DNA from: Rhodoblastus sp963713695
GTDB taxonomy: Bacteria > Pseudomonadota > Alphaproteobacteria > Rhizobiales > Beijerinckiaceae
Direction of reading: 5' to 3'
Length of the DNA: 64,000 nucleotides
NCBI GenBank assembly: GCA_963713695.1
Contig: CAVQMU010000001.1
Location: forward strand, 1-64,000
Every line of letters starts with the position of its first letter. Position 1 is the first letter of the stretch. Below, piece after piece: positions 54,964 to 63,217 of the stretch. A program made the translations under genes and the position numbers. The notes below the pieces were generated by a model. That model was not told where the DNA came from. It did no database searches and saw nothing but the letters and a program-made list of their open reading frames with translations.

Positions 54964-55048
54964 TGGTGCCCCTGGCCGGAATCGAACCAGCACTCCTTGC
55001 GGAACTCGATTTTGAGTCGAGCGCGTCTACCAATTCCGCCACAGGGGC
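54964..55048 (-). tRNA. tRNA-Leu (anticodon CAA)
   Basis: This class II tRNA has a long variable arm. On the minus strand the acceptor gcccctg pairs with caggggc, CCA is encoded, and the anticodon stem ctcga/tcgag encloses ctcaaaa, giving CAA for UUG codons. It is the likely target of the degraded integrase to its left. Confidence 0.95.
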
Positions 55049-55296
55049 ATTGCAGGAACCCCGCAAGCGGCGCGGATCATAGCGTGCTGCTTCCTCCCGT
55101 CAATCGCCGCCGAGGCGAGGAGCGCATTTTTTGATCAGGCTGGGGATAAACCAAAGCCTTTTCGAAACGCCCGGCCTCTGCTCTCGCGAAGGCGTCCATA
55201 TCGCCTGGAGCGCGCTTTAATTGCCGTCGCGCAGTGGCGAGCCGCGCCGCCTGATGTTAAGACGGCGCTGAGCGCGCGGTCAAAACCGGGAAATTC

Positions 55297-55878
55297 ATGT
55301 TCAAGAAGCTTTATGACTGGACCATTTCGCTGGCCGAAAGCCGCCACGCAACCTGGGCCCTCGCGGCGATCGCCTTCGCCGAAAGCTCGTTTTTTCCGCT
55401 GCCGCCGGACCTCATCCTTGTGCCTATGGCGCTTGCGAAGCCGCAGAGGGCTTGGTTTTATGCCCTGGTCTGCACCATCGCCTCGGTGCTCGGCGGCATT
55501 CTCGGCTATATGATCGGTTCGCTTCTTTACGACACGGTCGGACAATATATCATCCAGCTCTACGGATACGGCCCCCGCATTGCGAAGGTGCGTGAATTCT
55601 ACGCCGAATGGGGCTGGGCCTTCATTCTGGCCAAGGGCTTTTCCCCTATTCCCTTCAAGCTGGTCACCATCGTCAGCGGCCTGCTGGGCTATAATTTTCC
55701 GCTTTTCGTCGTCCTTGCCATCATCACGCGCGGCGCGCGTTTCTTTCTCGAAGCCGCGGCGCTCAATCATTTCGGGGAATTCTTCCGCGAAAGGCTCGAG
55801 CGACATTTCGCGGTCTTCACCGTCGGACTGCTGGCGATCGTCGTCGGCGGCTTCTGGCTGGCGGCCCATCTCGTATAG
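55297..55878 (+). CDS. DedA/YqaA-family membrane protein
   Basis: The 193-residue protein has four to five membrane segments and the DedA signatures FAESSFFPLPPDLILVPMAL and GFSPIPFKLVTIVSGLLGYN, with the conserved Pro and acidic/basic residues of the reentrant loops. It is of the shorter YqaA kind. DedA proteins move or maintain undecaprenyl phosphate or phospholipids across the inner membrane. It precedes dsbB by 9 bases, so the two are probably one operon. Confidence 0.88.
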   Translation: MFKKLYDWTISLAESRHATWALAAIAFAESSFFPLPPDLILVPMALAKPQRAWFYALVCTIASVLGGILGYMIGSLLYDTVGQYIIQLYGYGPRIAKVREFYAEWGWAFILAKGFSPIPFKLVTIVSGLLGYNFPLFVVLAIITRGARFFLEAAALNHFGEFFRERLERHFAVFTVGLLAIVVGGFWLAAHLV

Positions 55879-55887
55879 GGCCCGCCG

Positions 55888-56400
55888 ATGATCGTCCCGC
55901 AGCTTCGCCAGATTTTTCAGCCGTATCCCGCTGCAGGCCTCGTTCTGGTCGGGGCGGCGGTCACGCTGGCGGGCGCATGGACCTTTCAATCCCTGGGCTT
56001 CGAGCCCTGCGAATTGTGCCTGAAGCAGCGCTATCCCTATTACGCGGCTCTGCCGCTCGCGGCGGCGGCGATCTTTCTCGCTCGAAACGCCCAGGCCAAG
56101 GTCGCGCGACTGCTTCTCGGACTCCTGGCGGCGATCTTTTTTGGCAGCGCCATTTTTGGCGGCTACCATGCCGGCGTCGAGTGGAAATTCTGGCCGGGAC
56201 CGACCGATTGCACCGGCGATTTCATCAAGCCGTCGTCGATGGCGGAATTCCGGAAGCAGATCCAGACCACGCGCATCGTTCGCTGCGACGAGGCCGCCAT
56301 CCGGATCTTCGGCCTGTCGCTCGCCGACTGGAATGTCCTGGTCTCCGCCGGCCTCGCATTGATTGCCGGACTCGGCGCGAGCGCGCCGAAAGAAAACTAG
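55888..56400 (+). CDS. dsbB: Disulfide bond formation protein B
   Basis: The 170-residue, four-helix inner-membrane protein has the first redox pair Cys41-x-x-Cys44 (PCELCLKQRYPYY) and the second pair Cys109 and Cys134 in the last periplasmic loop. It reoxidises DsbA and passes electrons to ubiquinone. DsbA is not in the window. The stop TAG shares the palindrome CTAG with the stop of the convergent methyltransferase gene. Confidence 0.92.
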   Translation: MIVPQLRQIFQPYPAAGLVLVGAAVTLAGAWTFQSLGFEPCELCLKQRYPYYAALPLAAAAIFLARNAQAKVARLLLGLLAAIFFGSAIFGGYHAGVEWKFWPGPTDCTGDFIKPSSMAEFRKQIQTTRIVRCDEAAIRIFGLSLADWNVLVSAGLALIAGLGASAPKEN

Positions 56401-57377
56401 AAATCCCGGCTCTTGTCGCCCAGCGCATCGCTGAGCCTTGTCGTCGCCGAACCCGGCGCGAGCGGCTTCTGCTGGCTTTCGTGCGGCGCCCAGCCCGACG
56501 CCCAGATGATCTCGAAAGTCGCGCGAATGCGGCCGTCCGCATCCCCATACATTTCCTGATAGAGCGCCGCTGTGCGGAACAGCACGTCGCGCCGCAGCGG
56601 CCGGCGCGCGCCCGCGACAAGCACGTTCGTCGCCCCCATAAAACGCAGGTCGCGCATCAGGTCCAGTGCGTTGGCGTAGCGCACGGTGAACGAATCGGCG
56701 TCCACCACCGGCAAGGCGAAGCCCGCGCGCTGCAGCAGGCCGCCGAGATCGCGCAGATCCGCGAAGGGTGCGACCCGAGGGCTCGCGCCGCCCTCGATCT
56801 CCTCCTGCGCCTGCGCGAGACAGATGCGCAATTCACGCAGGGTCTGGCCGCCGACAAGCGCCGCCAGCAACAATCCGTCAGGCGCAAGCGTGCGGCGGAG
56901 CTGCGTCAGAACGCCGGGCAAGTCGTTGACGAATTGCAGGTTGAGCGCGCAGACGGCGAGATCGAAACTTTCCGGCGCGAATGGCAGGAGTTCCTCGTCT
57001 GCGATGATGTTCCCGCCGGCGATCGAGGTCGCGCGCAAAATGTTCCGACCCGGCGCCGCCAGCGTTTGCGAAATGGCAGGGCTCGGCGCTGAAAAATCGA
57101 GGACGCGCGGAAAATCGCGGGAAATGCCGGAAAGGCGGAAGGCGAGGTCCTCCGCCGTCCGCGCCATCAGGAAATCGCAATCCTTTCCCGAGCGCTCGGC
57201 GCGGGCCGTCTCCAAGCGCTCGGCGCGGGCCGCCTCCAAGCGCTCGGCGCGGGCCGTCTCCAAGCGCTCGGCGCGGGCCGCCTCCAAGCGCTCGGCGCGG
57301 GCCGTCTCTAAGCGCTCGGCGCGGGCCTGGCGAAGGCGCAGCAGGGCGCGATCGAAAATTTGTGGAGGCTGGGTCAC
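56397..57377 (-). CDS. SAM-dependent methyltransferase with N-terminal tandem repeat
   Basis: The 326-residue protein is a BioC/NDUFAF5-like class I methyltransferase: ESFDLAVCALNLQFVNDLPG, RRTLAPDGLLLAALVGGQTL and FADLRDLGGLLQRAGFALP. The start FDRALLRLRQ and the segment MARTAEDLAFRL are typical of the alphaproteobacterial group. Between them an insert of about 45 residues repeats RAERLETA/RAERLEAA, encoded by a 24-nt tandem repeat. The insert would form a charged helix and separates parts that lie closer together in the family. The protein may methylate a biosynthetic intermediate or a protein subunit; the substrate is unknown. Confidence 0.8.
   Translation of the reverse strand: MTQPPQIFDRALLRLRQARAERLETARAERLEAARAERLETARAERLEAARAERLETARAERSGKDCDFLMARTAEDLAFRLSGISRDFPRVLDFSAPSPAISQTLAAPGRNILRATSIAGGNIIADEELLPFAPESFDLAVCALNLQFVNDLPGVLTQLRRTLAPDGLLLAALVGGQTLRELRICLAQAQEEIEGGASPRVAPFADLRDLGGLLQRAGFALPVVDADSFTVRYANALDLMRDLRFMGATNVLVAGARRPLRRDVLFRTAALYQEMYGDADGRIRATFEIIWASGWAPHESQQKPLAPGSATTRLSDALGDKSRDF
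57191..57327. repeat. 24-nt coding tandem repeat (about 5.7 copies)
   Basis: Units begin at 57193, 57217, 57241, 57265, 57289 and 57313 (partial), each cgctcggcgcgggccg plus tctccaag or cctccaag. The T/C difference alternates, so the array also reads as a 48-nt higher-order repeat. It keeps the reading frame of the methyltransferase. Confidence 0.95.
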
Positions 57378-57470
57378 GCCTTGTTATGCCTCCCGCTGGC
57401 GCGAGCGTCAAAGGCTGCCTTTTTTGCACGCAGTCTCTGCAAGGCCGAGCTTCTGTTATAGACTGCGACG

Positions 57471-58274
57471 ATGATCCCATGGGAAAGCACATTTTCCGCG
57501 GCGCCCGCCTGGCTCGAGCTTTCCGTGCGCGCCATCAGGAAGGCGGGCGCGGCCGCGCTCGACCTGCTCTATCCGCCCGTCTGCCTCGCCTGCCGCCGCG
57601 CCATCGCCGAACATGGCGGTCTTTGCCCGGATTGCTGGCGCGCCATGCGCTTCATCGAGCGGCCCTATTGCGAGCGGTTGGGCACGCCGTTTGACGCCGA
57701 TCTCGCGGCCGGCGAAACCGGCCGCATGGTCTCCCCCGCCGCGGTCGCCGATCCGCCGGTCTTCGCCCGCGCCCGCGCCGTGGCGCGCTTTGACGACGGG
57801 CCGGCGCGGGTGTTGGTCCATCGCCTGAAATACGGCGACCGGGGCGAACTGGCTGCGCCCATGGGCCGCTGGATGGCGCGCGCCGGCACGGAACTGCTGG
57901 ACGAGGCGGATCTTCTCATTCCCGTGCCGCTGCACCGCCTGCGGCTGGCGCATCGGCGCTTCAACCAGTCGGCGGCGCTGGCTGCGGCCGTCGCGAAAAT
58001 CTCCGGCGTGCCCTCAAGGAGCGACCTGTTGACACGCCCCAAGCCAACGCCGCCGCAGGTCGGGCTCACCCGCCGGCTGCGCGCGAAAAACATGCAAGGC
58101 GCCTTCGAAGTCCCGGCCGAGCGGCGGATCGACCTGCTGGAACGACGGGTCGTGCTGGTCGACGATGTGATGACCTCCGGCGCGACGCTCAACGCCGCGG
58201 CGCGGATTTTGCTGCGCGCAGGGGCGAAACAGGTTGACGCCCTCGTTTTCGCCAGAGTCGTGCCAGACCGGTGA
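57471..58274 (+). CDS. comF: ComF-family phosphoribosyltransferase-like protein
   Basis: The 267-residue protein has an N-terminal double zinc-ribbon-like part (CLACRRAIAEHGGLCPDCW) and a phosphoribosyltransferase fold with the PRPP loop RVVLVDDVMTSGATL, preceded by HRLKYGDRGELA and PVPLHRLRLAHRRFNQS. ComF proteins are linked to DNA uptake in naturally competent bacteria, with an unclear reaction. It is divergent from the methyltransferase (93 bases) and heads a set with grxC and the DUF1178 gene. Confidence 0.88.
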   Translation: MIPWESTFSAAPAWLELSVRAIRKAGAAALDLLYPPVCLACRRAIAEHGGLCPDCWRAMRFIERPYCERLGTPFDADLAAGETGRMVSPAAVADPPVFARARAVARFDDGPARVLVHRLKYGDRGELAAPMGRWMARAGTELLDEADLLIPVPLHRLRLAHRRFNQSAALAAAVAKISGVPSRSDLLTRPKPTPPQVGLTRRLRAKNMQGAFEVPAERRIDLLERRVVLVDDVMTSGATLNAAARILLRAGAKQVDALVFARVVPDR

Positions 58275-58332
58275 GGCGAACGCCCCAAATCGAGGCATTG
58301 CGGGCGGAACCGAGACGCTTTAGAAGAACGCC

Positions 58333-58590
58333 ATGCCGCATATCGTCATCTACACCACCGCTGCCTGTCCTTTTTGTCATCGCGCCAAGGCCCTGTTAGC
58401 CAGCAAGCAGGCGCGCTTCGAGGAAATCCGCGTCGATTCCGACCCTGCCAAGCGCCGGGAAATGACTGCGCGGGCGAATGGCCGCACGACAGTGCCGCAA
58501 ATTTTCATCGGCGACCGGCATGTCGGCGGTTGCGACGATCTGCTCGATCTGAGCGACGAGGGCCAGCTCGATGCCCTGCTGGCGGATTGA
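58333..58590 (+). CDS. grxC: Glutaredoxin 3
   Basis: The 85-residue dithiol glutaredoxin has the active site Cys12-Pro-Phe-Cys15 (TTAACPFC) and the glutathione-binding TTVPQIFIGDRHVGGCDDL. It reduces protein disulfides with glutathione in the cytosol. The comF-grxC-DUF1178 order is common in Hyphomicrobiales. It is 8 bases from the next gene, so they share a transcript. Confidence 0.95.
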   Translation: MPHIVIYTTAACPFCHRAKALLASKQARFEEIRVDSDPAKRREMTARANGRTTVPQIFIGDRHVGGCDDLLDLSDEGQLDALLAD

Positions 58591-58598
58591 GACAGGCC

Positions 58599-59039
58599 AT
58601 GATTCGATTTTCCCTCGTCTGCGACAATGGCCATGATTTCGAGAGCTGGTTCGCCAGTAACGAATCCTATGATTTCCAGATCGAACATGCGCTGGTGGCC
58701 TGCCCCCATTGCAATGCGACCAAGATCAGCAAGGCGATCATGGCGCCGTCCGTGGCGCGCGGCGAGCGCAAGAAGTCGGCCCAAGCCAAGCAGAATGTCG
58801 CGCTGATCGGGCCAGGCGACGCCGAATTGCGAAAAATGGCGCGCGCGCTGCATGAAAAAATCGTCGACGCCACCGTCGATGTCGGAGCGGAATTTCCCTC
58901 CGAAGCGCGAAAAATCCATGACGGCGACGCCCCGGAGCGGGCGATCCGCGGTCAGGCCTCGCCGGAAGAGGCGCATGCCCTGCTCGAGGAAGGCGTTTCC
59001 ATTCTTCCCATGCCGATCCTGCCCGACGAACGCGGCTGA
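58599..59039 (+). CDS. DUF1178-family zinc-ribbon-like protein
   Basis: The 146-residue protein begins MIRFSLVCDNGHDFESWFAS and contains VACPHCNATKISKAIMAP, the conserved cysteines of DUF1178 that probably bind zinc. The C-terminal part (AHALLEEGVSILPMPILP) is also family-typical. Its function is unknown. The start is chosen at 58599, 8 bases after grxC. Confidence 0.9.
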   Translation: MIRFSLVCDNGHDFESWFASNESYDFQIEHALVACPHCNATKISKAIMAPSVARGERKKSAQAKQNVALIGPGDAELRKMARALHEKIVDATVDVGAEFPSEARKIHDGDAPERAIRGQASPEEAHALLEEGVSILPMPILPDERG

Positions 59040-59132
59040 ACCCGCCTTCGGAAGTTTGCTTGCTTTTTCCAAGGGAACAAAGTAAGAACATAAATGAGGC
59101 GGTCGAAGAGGCCGCCCTGCAAGGAGGCGGGC

Positions 59133-60698
59133 ATGGGTCGCAGCGTCAGGCTTACCCTTCACACTGGCGCGGCGCGTCCCTTGCCTGCCGACTGGCGGCT
59201 CCTGCTTGATGAGCTGCCGGAAGATTTGCGCGAGCTTTTCGAGGAGCGCGCCGCCTTGATTGAATATGAGGGCGGCGAAAAGCGCAAGACGGCGGAGCGC
59301 CGCGCCTTCGAATGCGTCATGCGCCAAAGCGAGGCGGCGGCGGCCCTGCTCGCCGAATTTTGCGCTTCGCGCGAACTCATTGCGGGAGTCCAGGGCTTAG
59401 GTCCGGTTCGATCGGACCGGAAAAGGCTCCGGCGGGACTGGCGAAACCCGGGCGCGCATGTCCTAAATGGCAGCGATGATTCGCCGCCATGGACGCCGAT
59501 GCCCAGCCGCAGCCTGACCTTTTATGAATTCTTCGCCGGCGGCGGCATGGCCCGCGCCGGCCTCGGATCCGGCTGGACGTGCCTGTTCGCCAACGATTTC
59601 GACCCTGACAAGGCCGCGTCCTACCGCGCGAACTGGGGTCCCGCGGATTTCCACGACGGTGATCTCGCGGCGGTCGGCCCGGAAAATCTCCCCGGACAGG
59701 CCGACCTCGCCTGGGCGAGTTTCCCCTGCCAGGACCTCTCGCTCGCGGGGGGCGGCAGGGGCATGGGCGAAGCCGGCGACGAAGTCAGGACACGAAGCGG
59801 CGCCTTCTGGCTTTTTTGCCAAAAAATGCTCTCCCTTCGCGGCGCTGGCCGAGCTCCCCGCGCAATCGTGCTGGAAAATGTCGTGGGCGTGCTGACGTCG
59901 CACGGCAAGCGCGATTTTCGCGCCGTTGTCGCAGCTCTCGACGATCTCGGCTATCGCGTCGGCGCGCTGGTCGTCGATGCGCGCTGGTTCACGCCGCAAT
60001 CGCGGCCGCGCGTATTCTTTGTCGCGCTGAACAAGGCGCGGTTCGAGTCGGTCGGTCGCGATGCCTCGTTGCTGCAGCGCCTCGCCGCCTCCGAACCCGA
60101 ATCGCAATGGACGAACCCGGCTCTTCTTGCCGCACAGCAGTCATTGCCGTCGGAGCTTGCCGCAAATTGGATCTGGTGGCGCCTGCCCCCGCCGCCGCGA
60201 CGCAATGTCCAGCTTGCCGACATCCTGGAAGCGTCGCCCGCGGACGCGCCCTGGCATGACCCCGATGCGACGGAGCGGCTGCTCGCCCTGATGGCGCCGC
60301 CGCATCGCGAAAAAATCCGGGACGTGCAGCAGTGCGGCCGATCAAGCGTCGGCGCAGTCTATCGCCGCACGCGGACCGACGGGAATGGCGGCAAAAAACA
60401 GCGCGCGGAAGTCCGTTTCGACGGAATGGCCGGATGCCTGCGGACGCCCGGCGGCGGCAGTTCGCGCCAGACCCTCCTGGAGGTGCGCGGCGACGCCATC
60501 CGTTCCCGCCTTCTTTCTTCGCGCGAGGCGGCCCGTCTGATGGGGCTGCCCGACAGCTACATCCTCCCGGCCAAGGCCAGCAAGGCATACAAGCTTTGCG
60601 GCGACGGTCTGTGCGTTCCTGTCATCCGCCACATAGCCGAGCATTTGCTACAGCCGTTGCTTGCGAAATCCGACGTTCGCCTCGAGGCGGCGGAATAG
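59133..60698 (+). CDS. DNA cytosine-5 methyltransferase with unusual N-terminal extension
   Basis: The start at 59133 has a strong site (aaggagg, 5-6 bases away). Residues 1-120 are a charged, helical extension without a known domain. From LTFYEFFAGGGMARAGLG (motif I) the C5-methyltransferase motifs follow in order: SFPCQDLSLAGG with the catalytic Cys, VLENVVGVL (VI), QSRPRVFFVAL (VIII), a variable target-recognition region, RLLSSREAARLMGLPDSY (IX) and AYKLCGDGLCVPVI (X). No restriction endonuclease gene is adjacent, so it looks like an orphan or epigenetic methylase. The extension could instead be a separate small gene fused by a base error; an internal ATG at 59499 would give the plain enzyme. 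Confidence 0.85.
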   Translation: MGRSVRLTLHTGAARPLPADWRLLLDELPEDLRELFEERAALIEYEGGEKRKTAERRAFECVMRQSEAAAALLAEFCASRELIAGVQGLGPVRSDRKRLRRDWRNPGAHVLNGSDDSPPWTPMPSRSLTFYEFFAGGGMARAGLGSGWTCLFANDFDPDKAASYRANWGPADFHDGDLAAVGPENLPGQADLAWASFPCQDLSLAGGGRGMGEAGDEVRTRSGAFWLFCQKMLSLRGAGRAPRAIVLENVVGVLTSHGKRDFRAVVAALDDLGYRVGALVVDARWFTPQSRPRVFFVALNKARFESVGRDASLLQRLAASEPESQWTNPALLAAQQSLPSELAANWIWWRLPPPPRRNVQLADILEASPADAPWHDPDATERLLALMAPPHREKIRDVQQCGRSSVGAVYRRTRTDGNGGKKQRAEVRFDGMAGCLRTPGGGSSRQTLLEVRGDAIRSRLLSSREAARLMGLPDSYILPAKASKAYKLCGDGLCVPVIRHIAEHLLQPLLAKSDVRLEAAE

Positions 60699-60960
60699 CC
60701 CTTCGGGTGGAGCTACGTATAACTCCGTAGAATGGTCACGATTTCGGCTAAATTTGTAACAATGTCGCCAATCTTTTGTATCCATCCCGTCATAAAAAGT
60801 GGGAATAGGCCAAGTTATTAAATATTTATTAATTCATGTTGACGACAAGACAGGGGGTAGGCGATTAATACGTTAAAAGCAGCCGACCATAATTTAACCG
60901 TCATATTGGTTTGTTAGTTACGCCGCGTCGCGAGAGCGATGTGTGTTGAAAGAGAGCTCA
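60699..60960. promoter_or_regulatory. AT-rich upstream region with a possible promoter
   Basis: No gene is present. The region is much AT-richer than its surroundings. A possible sigma-70-type pair is ttgacg (60839-60844) and a weak cgatta box 17 bases later. It would drive the small gene at 60961. Confidence 0.3.
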
Positions 60961-61188
60961 ATGACGCTTTATCATTTTCAGATGATCGACCCCGCTGGCG
61001 GCCGTCGCGAAATCAAGTCGATCCGCCTCCCGGACGTTGGCGCCGTCTGGCGGGAAATCGGGGCGCTGGCCTATGGCCGCGCCGCCGAAGGCGGTCAGAT
61101 TCGCGTTACCAACGAGGCCGGCGGCATTGTCGTGCTGGTCGGAGTCTCCACGGCCCTCAGCCTTCATCAGGCCCGCCGCGCCGCCTGA
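60961..61188 (+). CDS. Small DUF6894-like protein
   Basis: The ATG at 60961 has a gagag site and gives 75 residues. The layout YHFQMIDPAGGRREIKSIRL, PDVGAVWREIGALAYGRAAE and IRVTNEAGGIVVLV resembles the small DUF6894 proteins common in Hyphomicrobiales. The function of these is unknown. The long, AT-rich upstream region suggests its own regulated promoter. Confidence 0.5.
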   Translation: MTLYHFQMIDPAGGRREIKSIRLPDVGAVWREIGALAYGRAAEGGQIRVTNEAGGIVVLVGVSTALSLHQARRAA

Positions 61189-61294
61189 CGCGGTTCGGCG
61201 GTGCATAGTTATTGCTTGACCGCATTTCGATTTTTCGGCGTCATGCGCCAAAATTAGGCTCGACGGGCCGCCGGTCCCGATGCAAATTGCCGCC

Positions 61295-61686
61295 ATGTAC
61301 AGCGCCATCACCCACGACGTCCATATCACCGCCACGCCGGCCTTTTCGCCCGATCGCAGCGAGCCCGCGGCCAACAGGTATTTCTGGACCTACACCATAG
61401 AAATCGTCAACCGCGGCCCGATCCAGGTGCAATTGCTGGAGCGGCACTGGCGCATCACCGACGCCAACGGTCGCGTCGAAACGGTGAAAGGCCCCGGTGT
61501 CATTGGCGAGACGCCGATCCTGGAGCCGGAGGAAGCTTCAGCTATACCTCCGGTTGCGGCCTCGGCACAGCCTCGGGCGTCATGTCGGGCTCCTATCGGA
61601 TGGTGGATATCGACGGCCGCGCCTTCGACGTCGAAATACCCGCCTTTTCGCTCGACAGCCCGATGGAGCGGCGGGTTCTCAACTGA
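61295..61686 (+). CDS. apaG: ApaG (Co2+/Mg2+ efflux-associated, FN3-like protein), frameshifted
   Basis: The first frame gives MYSAITHDVHITATPAFS and YFWTYTIEIVNRGPIQVQLL and RHWRITDANG. Adding one A at 61533-61534 continues as SFSYTSGCGLGTASGVMSGS, then YRMVDIDGRAFDVEIPAFSL and a stop at 61684-61686. That rebuilds a complete 130-residue ApaG with a single fibronectin-type domain. The protein is linked to cobalt/magnesium tolerance, with an unclear mechanism. The shift in a core gene at a homopolymer is most simply a base-calling error. An ATG at 61280 is also possible. Confidence 0.88.
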
Positions 61687-61762
61687 TCTTCAGTTTCTCG
61701 CGGCTTCTTGCCTCGTTCTCCATGGCGCGTAAACTGCATGGCGAGCCCATGGAAACAGCTTC

Positions 61763-62939
61763 ATGACTCACCAACCCGTCGATTCCACGCTTGAGCGCGC
61801 CATTGCCCTTCTCGACCGGCTCGTCGGCTTCGATACTGAGAGCACGCGCAGCAACCTGGCCTTGATCGATTTCGTCGAGGACTACCTGCTGGGTTTCGGC
61901 GCGCGATTCACCCGCATTCCCAATGCGGCAGGCGACAAGGCGGCGCTTTTCGCGACCTTCGGCCCTGACGAAGATGGCGGCGTGGTCCTTTCCGGCCATA
62001 CGGATGTCGTGCCGGTCACTGGCCAGAAATGGACCTCTCCGCCCTTCGCGCTGCGGCGCGACGGCGACAGGCTCTACGGACGCGGAACTTGCGACATGAA
62101 GGGCTTTGGCGCGCTTTGCCTCGCCATGGCGCCGGAATTCATGGCTGCCCGCCTGAAAAAGCCCGTTCACATCCTTTTGAGCTATGACGAGGAGACCACC
62201 TGCGGCGGCTGTCTCGACGCCATCGCCCGTTTCGGCCAGGATCTGCCTCGCCCCTCGCTCGCCATCATCGGCGAGCCCACGCTGATGCAGGTGGCCGACG
62301 CCCACAAGAGCATCTCGACCTATCGCACCTGCGTCACCGGTCATGAAGCTCATTCCTCCAAGCCGTGGCTGGGCGTCAGCGCCGTGCACGTCGCCTGCGA
62401 ACTTGTGGCGGGGCTGGAGCGCATCGGCCTCGAGCTTCAGCAGGCGCGCGATCCGCACGGGCGGTTCGAGCCCGGCGTTCTCGACCGTTCATGTCGGGGT
62501 GATCCAGGGCGGCACGGCGCGCAACATTCTCGCCCGGCAATGTGAAATCCTGTGGGAGTTTCGCGGCCTTCCGCACGCCCGCCAGACCGAAGCCATGGAG
62601 AAGTTCGAGGCCTTTTCGCAGGAGCTCGCGGCGAAACGTTTCGGCGGCTTCCCCAATGCGGGGATTGAGACTGTTCTGGAAATTGCGGCGCCCGGCCTAA
62701 GAGCGGAGGCGGATTCTCCGGCGGCGACGCTGGCCCTGGCGCTGAGCCAGGCCAATCACACCATCGCCGTGCCCTATGCGACCGAGGCCGGCCAGTTCCA
62801 GCTCGGCGGCATGCCCGCGGTGATTTGCGGTCCCGGCAGTATCGATCAGGCGCACCAGCCCGACGAATATATCGAAATCGCGCAAATGGCCGAGGGCGTC
62901 GCATTCCTGCGCAGGCTTGCCGATAAGCTTTCGGCTTGA
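61763..62939 (+). CDS. argE: Acetylornithine deacetylase, frameshifted
   Basis: The M20-family enzyme has the metal ligands in VVLSGHTDVVPV and GRGTCDMKGF, the catalytic acid in LLSYDEETTCGGC, and IIGEPT. Near 62474 (a GG pair) the frame is lost. Dropping one G gives EPAFSTVHVGVIQGGTARNI and the rest to IAQMAEGVAFLRRLADKL, with AVICGPGSIDQAHQPDEY carrying the last ligand His. The whole is about 391 residues, normal for the family. It removes acetate from N-acetylornithine in arginine synthesis. The single-base shift is probably a sequencing error. Confidence 0.9.
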
Positions 62940-63217
62940 GGTTTCAAGCCGGCCAGGGTTCGCATTGGGTTCACGCTGCTGGACGCCGAGCGGGGACCCT
63001 CGTCCGCCTTGGCGGCGAAAAGCGCCGCCCGCGACTCCGATCGCGTTTTTGATCGCCTCGCGACGCTCCTCGAGTTGGCGCAACTGGCTTTCGATCGGCG
63101 GCGAGACTCATCGCTTGGCTCTAGTTTCTTGTTTTCACGCATATTCGTTAACGCGGCCCATCGGGTCTTGACGCGAACCGGAATCCACTTCGCTCGAAAA
63201 TGCTCCAGGGGGCGTCC
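62940..63217. other. Intergenic region between argE and pyruvate kinase
   Basis: Both flanking genes converge on this 278-base stretch. A minus-strand frame from 63142 (MRENKKLEPSDESRRRSK) has biased composition and no recognised family, so I do not call it. No clear terminator hairpin is seen. Confidence 0.35.

Noticed and set aside
57191..57327. CRISPR array
   Set aside because: Units are contiguous 24-mers with no spacers and lie inside a coding frame.
62846..63142. 98-codon minus-strand frame between argE and pyk
   Set aside because: Overlaps the end of argE and has low-complexity Ser/Arg composition.
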